Source: Tranquillimonas alkanivorans (GTDB lineage: Bacteria > Pseudomonadota > Alphaproteobacteria > Rhodobacterales > Rhodobacteraceae). From it: a DNA stretch of 64,000 bases. The stretch is from assembly GCF_900115595.1 (NCBI RefSeq), contig NZ_FOXA01000001.1:372001-436000 (forward strand), read 5' to 3'. Positions 52,291 through 61,366 of the stretch are shown piece by piece (position 1 is the first letter of the stretch; every line of letters starts with the position of its first letter). Below the pieces are notes generated by a model. It did no database searches, was not told the DNA's origin, and saw nothing but the letters and a program-made list of their open reading frames with translations. A program made the translations under genes and the position numbers.

Positions 52291-53060
52291 TCGAGGAACG
52301 CCTTTCCGATCACGGGGGTCGAGGGCGCGGCCATGTCGCGTGGCTCCATCGGGTCGGCCTCGAACGCCAGCCGCCCGGCCTCCACCGCCCGCGCGAAACC
52401 CTCGGCCATGGCCGCGGGGTCGCCCGCCTTCGCGACGGCGGTGTTCAGAAGCACCGCGTCGTAACCCATCTCCATTGCCATCGCCGCCTGGCTGGGCAGC
52501 CCCAGCCCCGCATCGACGACCATGGGCACGTCCGGGAACTGCGCCCGCAGGGTGCGCAGGCCGTAGATGTTGGTCAGCCCGAGGCCGGTGCCGATGGGCG
52601 CGCCCCACGGCATCAGCACCTCGCACCCCGCCTCGAGCAGGCGGTCGGCCAGCACCACGTCCTCGGTCGTGTAGGGGAAGACCTGGAAGCCCTCGTCGGT
52701 CAGGATGCGCGCCGCCTCGACCAGCCCGAACGGGTCGGGCTGGAGCGTGTCGGCGTGGCCGATGACCTCGAGCTTGATCCAGGGCGTGTCGAACAGCTCG
52801 CGCGCCATCTGCGCCGTCGTCACCGCCTCGCGCACCGAGTGGCAGCCGGCGGTGTTGGGCAGGACGCGCACGCCGAGCTCCTTCACCAGGTCCCAGAACG
52901 CAGCCCCCGCCCGCTCGCCGCCCGATTCCCGGCGGACCGAGACGGTGGCGATGCCCGCGCCGGAGCGGCGGAAGGCGTCCGCAAGGATCGCCGGGGACGG
53001 GTACTGCGCCGTGCCCAGCATCAGGCGCGAGGCGACTTCGGTGCCGTAGAACGTGGCCAT
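52287..53060 (-). CDS. thiG: Thiazole synthase
   Basis: A 257-residue barrel enzyme that builds the thiazole from DXP, dehydroglycine and ThiS thiocarboxylate. [15 protein letters not shown] opens the protein, the Schiff-base Lys lies in [18 protein letters not shown], and [15 protein letters not shown] and [17 protein letters not shown] are conserved. It lies 3 bp after thiS and overlaps thiE by 4 bp. Confidence 0.95.
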   Translation of the reverse strand: MATFYGTEVASRLMLGTAQYPSPAILADAFRRSGAGIATVSVRRESGGERAGAAFWDLVKELGVRVLPNTAGCHSVREAVTTAQMARELFDTPWIKLEVIGHADTLQPDPFGLVEAARILTDEGFQVFPYTTEDVVLADRLLEAGCEVLMPWGAPIGTGLGLTNIYGLRTLRAQFPDVPMVVDAGLGLPSQAAMAMEMGYDAVLLNTAVAKAGDPAAMAEGFARAVEAGRLAFEADPMEPRDMAAPSTPVIGKAFLE

Positions 53061-53063
53061 GGC

Positions 53064-53261
53064 TCAGCCCCCCTGCCGCGGCGCAACGATTTCCAGCCGG
53101 TCGCCGGGTGAAAGCGTCACCTCCCCGCGCGCGGCGGCCGGCACGAAGGCCTCGTTGACGGCGGTGGCGACCTTGGCTTCGCCGTAGCCGAGTTCGTCCA
53201 GCACGGCCGGAAGGGTGTCGGCGCTCACTTCCGTTGCTTCGCCGTTAACCGTGATTTTCAT
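53064..53261 (-). CDS. thiS: Sulfur carrier protein ThiS
   Basis: A 65-residue ubiquitin-like carrier (MKITVNGEATEVSADTLPAV start) ending in the obligatory diglycine (RQGG). The C-terminal glycine is adenylylated by ThiF and then carries sulfur to ThiG. Its start lies 17 bp inside the end of thiO. Confidence 0.94.
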   Translation of the reverse strand: MKITVNGEATEVSADTLPAVLDELGYGEAKVATAVNEAFVPAAARGEVTLSPGDRLEIVAPRQGG

Positions 53262-54330
53262 CCATCACCTCCGGGGTCTTGCCGTCGCAGACGTATTCCG
53301 CCGCCATCCGGGCCAGCGCGGGGGCCAGCAGGAATCCGTGGCGGAACAGGCCGTTGACGTGGATCGTGTCGCCGCGCCTGCGCAGGCGCGGCAGGTTGTC
53401 GGGGAAGGCCGGGCGCGCATCGACGCCGACCTCCAGAAGCTCCGCCTCGCCGAAGGCGGGATGGAGCGCATAGGCGGCACTGAGCAGTTCCAGCACCGAG
53501 CGGACGGTGGCGCGGCCGCGCTCGCCGCTTTCGATCTGCGTCGCGCCCAGCATGAACACGCCGTCGCCGCGCGGGACGATATACAGCGGGTAGCGCGGGT
53601 GAAGCAGGCGGACCGGGCGGTGAAGCTCGACGTCAGGGGCGCGCAGCACCGCCATCTCGCCCTTCACCCCGCGCAGGTCCGGAAGCACGTCCCGCGCCGC
53701 CAGACCGCGACAGTCGAAGGTCCAGTGGCCGGGCCTCTCCGCCCCACCGTCCGGGCCAACGGCCCGGGCAGCGCCCGACCCGTCCCCCAGGATGGGCGCT
53801 TCGCGCCCCTCCACGGGACAGGCGCTGCCCTGCGGCCTGTTCTCAGGGGACACGAAGCGCACGCCCCGCGCCTCCAGCGCCTCCCGCAGGTGGCCGAGGG
53901 CGTCCCGTGGCGACAGGTGCGCCTCGTCCGGGAAGTGCAGCGCGCGGTCGAAGCGGCCTTCGAGCTGCGGCTCCAATTCGGCCAATTCGTCGCGGCCCAG
54001 CGTCCGGTGGCCTTCGGTCCGGCGCGCGAAGCGGTCCAGCTCCCGCCGGTCGCGCCCCAGCGCCACGACGAGCGAGCCGTTGCGCGTGCCCTCGACGCCC
54101 TGCCGCTCCCACCAGCCGGCGGCCTCCTGCCCCAGCCGGACGACCGGCTCCTCCGCCGTCTCGCCCTCGCAGAACGGCGCGAGCATGCCGCCCGCCCACC
54201 ACGAGCAGCCGTGCGGGCCCGGGTGCTCCGCACGGTCGAGCACCGTGACCTCGACGTTCCGCGCCGACAGCTCGGCGGCGACGCACAGGCCCGCGACGCC
54301 CGCGCCGACGATGGTGGCGCGCAGCGTCAT
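53245..54330 (-). CDS. thiO: FAD-dependent glycine oxidase with palindrome insertion
   Basis: A 361-residue flavoenzyme that supplies dehydroglycine for the thiazole ring. The FAD motif is GAGVAGLCVAAELSARN (9-25), and CSWWAGGMLAPFCEGE and the C-terminal HVNGLFRHGFLLAPALA are typical. Residues about 163-201 (PENRPQGSACPVEGREAPIL and on to GGAERPGHW) are not part of the usual fold. They are encoded by a palindrome resembling intergenic repeats (53728-53844). The insertion keeps the frame. The end overlaps thiS by 17 bp and the start overlaps thiD by 4 bp. Confidence 0.9.
   Translation of the reverse strand: MTLRATIVGAGVAGLCVAAELSARNVEVTVLDRAEHPGPHGCSWWAGGMLAPFCEGETAEEPVVRLGQEAAGWWERQGVEGTRNGSLVVALGRDRRELDRFARRTEGHRTLGRDELAELEPQLEGRFDRALHFPDEAHLSPRDALGHLREALEARGVRFVSPENRPQGSACPVEGREAPILGDGSGAARAVGPDGGAERPGHWTFDCRGLAARDVLPDLRGVKGEMAVLRAPDVELHRPVRLLHPRYPLYIVPRGDGVFMLGATQIESGERGRATVRSVLELLSAAYALHPAFGEAELLEVGVDARPAFPDNLPRLRRRGDTIHVNGLFRHGFLLAPALARMAAEYVCDGKTPEVMDENHG
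53766..53830. repeat. Palindromic repeat inside thiO
   Basis: Outer arms GGGCAGCGCC (53766-53775) and GGCGCTGCCC (53821-53830) enclose the hairpin GGGCGC-TTC-GCGCCC (53794-53808). The arm GGCAGCGCC/GGCGCTGCC also frames the intergenic palindrome at 47209-47243. The repeat lies wholly within the extra segment of ThiO. Confidence 0.7.
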
Positions 54331-55130
54331 CTCCAGGCCTCGTGGAAGTGATGTACCGGGCCGTGCCCGCCGCCGATGCCCAGCTCGTCGGCCCGGCCAA
54401 TCGCGCGGTGCAGCCAGGCGTGCGCCCGGCGCACCGCGTCCTCGACCCCCGCGCCCTTCGCCAGTTCCGCGGCGATGGCCGAGGACAGGGAACAGCCGGT
54501 GCCGTGGGTGTTGCGGGTGTCCAGCCGTGGCGCCTCGACCGCGACGACGCTCTGGCGCGTCACCAGCCGGTCGGTGCAGACCGGCCCCTCGGCATGGCCG
54601 CCCTTCATCACCACCGCCCGCGCGCCGAGATCCAGAAGCGCACGGCCCTGCGCGACAGCGTCCTCCGCCGTGATGGCCGGATCCGCGCCAAGCAGGCGTG
54701 CGGCCTCGGGCAGGTTCGGGGTCAGCACGTCGGCGCGCGGCAAAAGTTGCTCTGTCAGCGCCGCGACGGCCTCGTCCGCCAGAAGCGGGTCGCCCGATTT
54801 CGCCACCATCACCGGGTCCAGCACCACCGGGACCGCGTACGCCGATAGCGCCCCGGTCACCGCCGCGATGATGCCGGGCGACGCGAGCATGCCGATCTTG
54901 ACCGCGTCCACGCGGATGTCGTCCAGCACCGCGCGGATCTGCGCGGCGACCATCTTCTCGCTCACCGGCTCGACGCCGAACACGCCGCGCGTGTTCTGCG
55001 CCGTGATCGCGGTAAGGGCGCTGGTGCCGTAGACGCCGAGCGCCGAGAACGTCTTGAGGTCCGCCTGAATGCCCGCGCCACCGCCGCTGTCGGAGCCTGC
55101 GATGGTCAGGGCCGTGGCCGTACGCGTCAT
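54327..55130 (-). CDS. thiD: Hydroxymethylpyrimidine (phosphate) kinase
   Basis: A 267-residue ribokinase-fold enzyme that phosphorylates HMP and HMP-P. TIAGSDSGGGAGIQADLKTFSALG, PVVLDPVMVAKSGD and DTRNTHGTGCSLSSAIAA (catalytic Asp/Gly motif) are intact. It is the first gene of the operon: the riboswitch and terminator lie directly upstream. AGGAGGAAGAG is the ribosome site. Followed by thiO with an ATGA overlap. Confidence 0.95.
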   Translation of the reverse strand: MTRTATALTIAGSDSGGGAGIQADLKTFSALGVYGTSALTAITAQNTRGVFGVEPVSEKMVAAQIRAVLDDIRVDAVKIGMLASPGIIAAVTGALSAYAVPVVLDPVMVAKSGDPLLADEAVAALTEQLLPRADVLTPNLPEAARLLGADPAITAEDAVAQGRALLDLGARAVVMKGGHAEGPVCTDRLVTRQSVVAVEAPRLDTRNTHGTGCSLSSAIAAELAKGAGVEDAVRRAHAWLHRAIGRADELGIGGGHGPVHHFHEAWR

Positions 55131-55160
55131 CTCTTCCTCCTCCGGCGTTCGGGATGTGGA

Positions 55161-55182
55161 GAAAAAGAGACGGGGGCCGTCT
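55161..55182 (-). terminator. Attenuator terminator of the thi operon
   Basis: On the minus strand AGACGG-CCC-CCGTCT (55182-55168) is followed by CTTTTTC. It lies between the TPP aptamer and thiD, the place for a riboswitch-controlled transcription terminator. Confidence 0.75.
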
Positions 55183-55187
55183 TCAAA

Positions 55188-55273
55188 GCTCCGTTCCCTA
55201 CGCCGGTGCTGACCGGATCAGGTTCGATGGGTTGGCTGTCGCCTCTCAGCCCCGTGCAGGGCACCCCAACGGA
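55188..55273 (-). promoter_or_regulatory. TPP riboswitch (THI box)
   Basis: The minus strand carries the diagnostic conserved blocks in order: GGGGTGCCC, GGGGCTGAGAGG, AACCTGATCCGGTCA and CACCGGCGTAGGGAA. These are the pyrimidine- and pyrophosphate-sensor loops of the TPP aptamer. It begins about 60 bp upstream of thiD and is followed by a short intrinsic terminator. Thiamine pyrophosphate should therefore shut off the ten-gene operon by premature termination. Confidence 0.96.
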
Positions 55274-55282
55274 TTCGGACGG

Positions 55283-55311
55283 ACGCTAGCGCCCGTGGGA
55301 AGGAAGCGCAA
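55283..55311 (-). promoter_or_regulatory. Likely promoter of the thi operon
   Basis: On the minus strand, TTGCGC (55311-55306), 17 bp, and TAGCGT (55288-55283) lie just upstream of the aptamer, within the 3-prime flank of the glycosyltransferase gene. Confidence 0.5.
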
Positions 55312-55329
55312 GGCGGCGGCGTTCGTTCC

Positions 55330-56766
55330 TCAGAACAGCCGCGCCTGGCAGTCGCGGTCGATCAGGAAGGCGTGAAGGCCGTAGCCGGCATAGGCATCCG
55401 CCTGCGTCTCAAGGTTGGCGACGCGCCTGCCGCAGGGCAGCGTCTGTTCCCGCACGACGAGCAGGACGCGCGCGGCGCTGCCGGGGGAGTACGGGAACTC
55501 CTGCGCGTAGTAATGGCGCGGCGCGCCCTCCGGCGGGACCGCCCGCACCGGGACGCCGAAGTTCCGGCCGGTGTGGAACAGGTCGGCAAGGATGCCGCGG
55601 TCGTCCGCCACGATGGCGTCGATCTCGTGCGCCTCGGCCAGCGCCAGCACGCGCTCGGACATCGCGCGGCGGCCGAGGTGACGGTCGAGATACGGAGTGC
55701 CGTCGCCGTCGCTCAGCGCGGGAGCGAAGTGATAGGCGGCCGGCACGGCGAGGCACAGCGCGACATTGGCGGCAAGCCCGGCCCACAGCCAGCCCCGCGC
55801 CCGCGCCAGCAGCCATGGCACGACGACGACGGTCCCGGCGAAGTAGGCCGCGACCGCCCAGTTGCCGTAGGCACGCGACAACAGCGCCTGCGTGCAGACA
55901 ACGGCGATCACGGGCAACGAGAACCACAGCAGCGCCGCGCCCCGGTCGCCCGGGCGGCGGAACGGCAGGATCAGGAGCGCGGCGAAGAGCACCGGGCCGA
56001 AGACGGCGAACTGGGTGAAAAAGAACTCGGCCAGCCCGGACCAGTTGAGCGCCACACCGCTGTCGCCGCGCACCCAGTCGACGTTGTCCATGGTGTGCGA
56101 GACGGTGGTCAGGTCGTTGGCGACGTTCCAGGCAACGTTCGGCGCGACAGCCAGCGCGAAGGCGGCCAGTGCCAGCGCCGCGTGCGCCCACGCCACCCGC
56201 ATCGACGGCACGAACACGGTCGAGAGCGCGGCGCCCAGCATGGCGTAGATCGCGGCATACTTGCCCAGAAAGGCCACCCCGATCAGCAGCCCTGCCAGCG
56301 CGGCGTCGGTCCATCCTCCGCCCCGGGTGACGCGGAACCAGAACAGCAGGCCGCCGGCGAAGAACGGCGCCATGATCGTGTCGGTCGAAATCAGGATGCT
56401 GCCCAGTGCCGTCATCGGCAGCGTGACATAGGCGACGGCCGTCCACAGACCGGCGCGCGGCCCAAACAGCTCGTGCGCCAGCCGGCCCAGGATCAGCGCC
56501 GTTGCGCCGTGGAACAGGGGGCCCGGCAGGCGGATGGCCAAGATGCCATCGCCCAGGACCTCGGTGAACAGGCGGATCGTCCAGCCGATCAGCGGCGGCT
56601 TCGAGTAGTAGCCGAAATCGAGGTTCTCGCCCCAGAGCCAGTACTGCGCCTCGTCCACCCACAGATCCAGCGGCAGCGCCGCCAGGTAGACGATCCTGAG
56701 CACGGTGACCGCCGCGACGATCCAGAAGGCGGTCAGCAACGGGCGGCGGGCCTCAGGCCCGGGCAT
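55330..56766 (-). CDS. GT39/ArnT-like membrane glycosyltransferase
   Basis: A 478-residue protein with about eleven membrane segments. LDLWVDEAQYWLWG carries the acidic DE motif of the GT-C fold (ArnT, PMT-like), and YYSKPPLIGW follows. It should transfer a sugar from a polyprenyl phosphate to a lipid or protein in the periplasm. Start 56766 is preferred (GAGAAG spacing); 56784 is possible. It overlaps the end of the LpxB-N-like gene and forms an operon with it and a GT2 enzyme. Confidence 0.85.
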   Translation of the reverse strand: MPGPEARRPLLTAFWIVAAVTVLRIVYLAALPLDLWVDEAQYWLWGENLDFGYYSKPPLIGWTIRLFTEVLGDGILAIRLPGPLFHGATALILGRLAHELFGPRAGLWTAVAYVTLPMTALGSILISTDTIMAPFFAGGLLFWFRVTRGGGWTDAALAGLLIGVAFLGKYAAIYAMLGAALSTVFVPSMRVAWAHAALALAAFALAVAPNVAWNVANDLTTVSHTMDNVDWVRGDSGVALNWSGLAEFFFTQFAVFGPVLFAALLILPFRRPGDRGAALLWFSLPVIAVVCTQALLSRAYGNWAVAAYFAGTVVVVPWLLARARGWLWAGLAANVALCLAVPAAYHFAPALSDGDGTPYLDRHLGRRAMSERVLALAEAHEIDAIVADDRGILADLFHTGRNFGVPVRAVPPEGAPRHYYAQEFPYSPGSAARVLLVVREQTLPCGRRVANLETQADAYAGYGLHAFLIDRDCQARLF

Positions 56767-57064
56767 CCGACTTCTTCTCGACATGGATGAGATAGAGGTT
56801 GCGGGCGTAGATCAGCACGCCCAGCGACTGGCCCAGGATGAACACCGGATCCGCGCGATAGATGGCATAGGACAACAGCACCAGCCCGCCGCCGATGGAG
56901 AAGTACCAGAACGCGATCGGGATATAGCTGCGCCGGGCACGCTCGGATGCGATCCACTGCACGAGGAACCGGCCCGTGAACAGGAGTTGTCCGAACAGGC
57001 CGAAGACGACCCACCAAAACTCGGTCCAGGTCTCGACGCCGAGAAAGGAAAATATGCTGCTCAC
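56753..57064 (-). CDS. LpxB-N-terminal-domain (LAB_N) small membrane protein
   Basis: A 103-residue protein with three or four membrane helices. FGLFGQLLFTGRFLVQWIASERARRSYIP is the conserved lipid-A biosynthesis N-terminal domain pattern (in pieces), and ILGQSLGVLIYARNLYLIH the end. It is found next to GT2 and ArnT-like enzymes in many alphaproteobacteria. It probably flips or handles a polyprenyl-linked sugar. Lies 4 bp after the GT2 gene. Confidence 0.9.
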   Translation of the reverse strand: MSSIFSFLGVETWTEFWWVVFGLFGQLLFTGRFLVQWIASERARRSYIPIAFWYFSIGGGLVLLSYAIYRADPVFILGQSLGVLIYARNLYLIHVEKKSDARA

Positions 57065-57068
57065 TGGC

Positions 57069-57833
57069 TCAGGCCTGTTCTCGGGCGGACGCGGCCGCCT
57101 CGGTCTCGGGAACGCGCGCCACCTCGGTCGGGGCGGCCCGCTTTCGCCTGCGCATCAACCACAGCACGCCGACGAGATCAACGGCACCCACCAGCCCCCG
57201 CTGAAGGTTGGAGTACTTGGATGCGCCGCGCAGGCGCGGTCGATGCGACACGTCCACATGCGCGATCGCCCAGCCGTCGCGGGCGAACAGCGCGGGCAGG
57301 TAGCGGTGCATGTGGTCGAAATAGGGAAGCCGCAGGAAGGCGTCGCGGCGAAACGCCTTAAGCCCGCAGCCCGTGTCCCGCGTCCCGTCGCGCAGAAGCC
57401 GCCCGCGCAGCCCGTTGGCGAAGCGAGAGGCCGCGCGCTTCGACCACGTGTCCTGCCGCCCGACGCGCTGACCGGCAACGAGCCCCAGCGCAAGCGAAGG
57501 CTCGGACAGCAGCGGCGCGTAGAGGCGGGGCAGTTCCTCGGGCGGATTCTGGCCGTCGCCGTCCAGCGTGGCGACGATAGCGCCGCGCGCGGCAAGCACG
57601 CCGGAATGGATCGCCGCGCTTTGCCCGCCCGCCGCCTGGTGCCGCAGCATCCGCAGGTTCGGCATGGTCTTCATCAGTTCCAGCACCGTGGCGGGCGTCA
57701 GGTCGTCGCTCGCGTCGTCGACGACGACGATCTCGACGTCGTCGCGGGCGCAGGCGGTCTGGATGCCGCGCACGAGGTCGGCGATGTTGTCGGCCTCGTT
57801 CCGGGCGGGAATGACGATGGATATGCTCGGCAT
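57069..57833 (-). CDS. GT2-family polyprenyl-phosphate sugar transferase
   Basis: A 254-residue enzyme with the GT-A fold: SIVIPARNEADNIADLV, VVDDASDDLTPA, ATLDGDGQNPP (metal-binding DxD) and HRPRLRGASKYSNL. It resembles dolichol-phosphate mannose synthase and ArnC-like enzymes but lacks their C-terminal membrane helices; only a weak one lies near 215-230. It should charge a polyprenyl phosphate with a sugar for the GT39 enzyme. First gene of the three-gene operon. Confidence 0.88.
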   Translation of the reverse strand: MPSISIVIPARNEADNIADLVRGIQTACARDDVEIVVVDDASDDLTPATVLELMKTMPNLRMLRHQAAGGQSAAIHSGVLAARGAIVATLDGDGQNPPEELPRLYAPLLSEPSLALGLVAGQRVGRQDTWSKRAASRFANGLRGRLLRDGTRDTGCGLKAFRRDAFLRLPYFDHMHRYLPALFARDGWAIAHVDVSHRPRLRGASKYSNLQRGLVGAVDLVGVLWLMRRRKRAAPTEVARVPETEAAASAREQA

Positions 57834-57961
57834 GGCGAAAAGTCCGGAGTCGCGTGTCCCGTGGCTTTATCGTGCATCGCCGGGCAGCGATACCCGGCTG
57901 CGCCATCTGCCGCAGGGTGCGCGGGCACACGACCCTGTGCGACCGCGCACCCGTGCGGATA

Positions 57962-58663
57962 TCAGACCATCCGGATCACATCCTTGTCGATGGACAGCAT
58001 GTAGCCGCGCCGCGCGATGTTCTTGACCAGCAGCTCGCTGACGATCTGGTTGCCCAGCGAGTCGCGCAGCCGCTTGATGCGGGTCGCGCCCACGGCCTCG
58101 TCGCAATCGTCGGCGGCCCGGCCCGAGATCACCGCCTCGATCTGCGCGCCCGACAGCACGTCCTCGTCCATGCGCGCCTCGGCCAGGACGCTCAGCGTCT
58201 CGATGGCGGCGGGCGTGAGCTTGAACTCCATGTTGTTGAGGTAGACCGTGTTTTCCTCGCGACTGATCATCAGCGAATTCACCTGGATGCCCTGGCGCTC
58301 GATCTCGCCCATGCGGCGGTTGAGGCCGATGATGGTGATCAGGAACACCAGCGCGGCGATCAGCAGCGCGGCCGAGAACACCAGCAGCACGAAGATCACC
58401 ACGCGATAGCTGGTCAGCACGTCCGAGAAGGCCGTGCCGGACTGGGCCAGGATCTCGAGCAGCCGGATCTGCGGTTCGGTCGTCAGGTCGTTCTCGACGA
58501 AAATTCGCTCGACCCGCGCGTTGAAGGCATTGGCGTCGGGCAGGTTGAGAAACAGCAACACGGCGGCGGCCAGCAGGATCGCGACGATCGCCGCCAGCCC
58601 CAGCGTCACCACCCGCGTGGCCGAGCGGCGGCCGTCAGTAACGGAGGTAGAATTCGGCGGCAT
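57962..58663 (-). CDS. Membrane-anchored winged-helix regulator
   Basis: A 233-residue protein with two membrane helices (about 18-39 and 88-112) around a short periplasmic loop. A cytoplasmic C-terminal OmpR-type winged helix (about 125-233) follows, with FKLTPAAIETLSVLAEA, ATRIKRLRDSLGNQIVSELL and RGYMLSIDKD. It looks like a ToxR/CadC-type one-component sensor with inverted topology (DNA-binding domain at the C-terminus). The start overlaps the end of the 98-aa secreted gene by 29 bp, so the loop or the partner may form the sensor. Confidence 0.75.
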   Translation of the reverse strand: MPPNSTSVTDGRRSATRVVTLGLAAIVAILLAAAVLLFLNLPDANAFNARVERIFVENDLTTEPQIRLLEILAQSGTAFSDVLTSYRVVIFVLLVFSAALLIAALVFLITIIGLNRRMGEIERQGIQVNSLMISREENTVYLNNMEFKLTPAAIETLSVLAEARMDEDVLSGAQIEAVISGRAADDCDEAVGATRIKRLRDSLGNQIVSELLVKNIARRGYMLSIDKDVIRMV

Positions 58664-58931
58664 CGTCCTTCCTTTCCTCCAGCCCCTCCGCGCCGAAGGT
58701 CGAGTCGACGCTCAGCAGGGTCCATCCCTCGCCCGCAAGACGCTCCGCGATCACGGCGGCCGCGCGCTCGGCGTCGCCGCAGGCGTCCTCGGGCAGTGCG
58801 ATCACCCCGTAATGCAGGCGCAGGGGATCGTCACGCTTCGCCTTGTAGTCGGCGTAGCAGGCGGCGTCGGCACTGGCCGCGACGGCGATCATCATCAGGG
58901 CCAGCGTGAGGGGGAAGAGAAGGCGGCGCAT
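58635..58931 (-). CDS. Small secreted protein paired with the membrane regulator
   Basis: A 98-residue protein with a signal peptide (cleavage near residue 23, ADA-AC). The mature domain has two Cys (ACYADY and DACGDAE) and ends AEFYLRY. No family name is recognised. The end overlaps the membrane-anchored regulator by 29 bp in another frame, which strongly implies co-translation and a shared role, perhaps as a periplasmic ligand or sensor partner. Confidence 0.75.
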   Translation of the reverse strand: MRRLLFPLTLALMMIAVAASADAACYADYKAKRDDPLRLHYGVIALPEDACGDAERAAAVIAERLAGEGWTLLSVDSTFGAEGLEERKDDAAEFYLRY

Positions 58932-59345
58932 GTTCGTTTTCCATTGCTGCTCGATGGATCGAGGGTGGGGGCCGGCGCACGGATATTCAATGTCCGCAGG
59001 GCCTTGGCCGCGCCGCTATCGGATAACGCGGGCGCGATATTGCCTGTCCAGCCACCGGCGGGCGAGAGGAAGGGCAAGCGCAGGCCGGCCCGCTTCGGCC
59101 CGCGCGCGGCGCCGGGACATCATCCCGCACATCTCCACCCCGGGCGTCGCACGACTTGCAGGGGGCCCGCAGCGGCCCCCTGCCCTTTCCCGCCAATCCC
59201 GATGAGCGCCTTCGGCGCACGCCAATCCGTTAGCGCCGGGCTGCGCCCGGCGCGGTGCCTCCGGCGGGGATATTTGCAGGACCGAAGATGCAGGTGACGC
59301 GACTTCTCGGTTGCGCGACCGGCGGCGCAGGGTTTCTCTGCGGCC
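58932..59345. other. 414-bp intergenic region
   Basis: No gene seen. It holds several perfect stems: AGGGGGCC/GGCCCCCT (59160-59181), GCGCC-TTC-GGCGC near 59207, and GCGCCGGGC/GCCCGGCGC (59233-59253). A copy of the CATCTTCGGTCC repeat lies at 59268-59290. It separates divergent operons and probably contains the promoters of both. Confidence 0.5.
59268..59290. repeat. CATCTTCGGTCC-type repeat (minus orientation)
   Basis: On the minus strand this reads CATCTTCGGTCC then TGC and AAATATCC, a close match to the copies at 9788 and 14114, next to a GC-rich palindrome. It lies 55 bp upstream of rnhB. Confidence 0.7.
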
Positions 59346-59982
59346 ATGGAATCGACCCTTCCCGATCATGCCTTCGAGACCGCCGCGCTGGCGCGCGGGG
59401 CGCTACGCGTCTGCGGCGTCGACGAGGTCGGGCGCGGTCCGCTCGCCGGACCGGTGACGGCGGCGGCGGTGGTGCTGGACCTGACGTGCATTCCCGACGG
59501 GCTGAACGATTCGAAGGCACTGAAGGCCGGCGACCGGGACCGGCTGTGCGCCGAGATCCGCGCCGTGGCACATGTCAGCGTCGCCCATGCCAGCGTCGAG
59601 GAGATCGACCGGATCAATATCCTGCGCGCGTCGCACCTGGCGATGGCGCGGGCAGTGGCGGGCCTGCCGCAGGCGCCCTGCCACGCGCTGATCGACGGCA
59701 ACATGATTCCCGACGGGCTGGACTGCACGGCCGAGGCGCTGGTGAAGGGCGACGCGCGGTGTCTGTCGATCGCGGCGGCCTCGATCGTGGCGAAAGTGGC
59801 GCGCGACGCGATCATGGTGGACTTGGCGCAACAACACCCCGGCTATGGCTGGGAGACCAACATGGGCTACGGAACGGCGGCGCACCTGGCGGCGCTCCGA
59901 GATATCGGTGTCAGCCCACACCATAGAAGATCCTTTAAGCCTATCCACAATATCTTGTGGCAAGACGAAAACGTAAGTACTT

Positions 59983-59984
<2 letters not shown>
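59346..59984 (+). CDS. rnhB: Ribonuclease HII
   Basis: A 212-residue enzyme that cuts RNA in DNA-RNA hybrids and removes single ribonucleotides. [14 protein letters not shown] (Asp-Glu of the DEDD set), NDSKAL, HALIDGN and [12 protein letters not shown] are in order. [11 protein letters not shown] and HHRRSFKPI end the protein. Its TGA stop lies inside the first GANTC site of the ccrM promoter region. Confidence 0.95.
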
Positions 59985-61209
<1,225 letters not shown>

Positions 61210-61271
61210 GCCCACCCGCCTTCTTCATCAGTTACCGCCAGTGTTCGTGGCCCCGCCACGGCACGACCTTG

Positions 61272-61300
61272 CCCCGCCGCACCGCCGGCGGGGTCTTTTC
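61272..61300 (+). terminator. Intrinsic terminator of ccrM
   Basis: The stem CCCCGCCG/CGGCGGGG (61272-61279, 61286-61293) is followed by TCTTTTC, 62 bp after the ccrM stop. Confidence 0.8.
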
Positions 61301-61366
61301 GTTGCCGCTGGCGCATCCCGGCGATTACGGGCAGGACTGGCGGCGCACCGACAAAGGAGACGAGAC

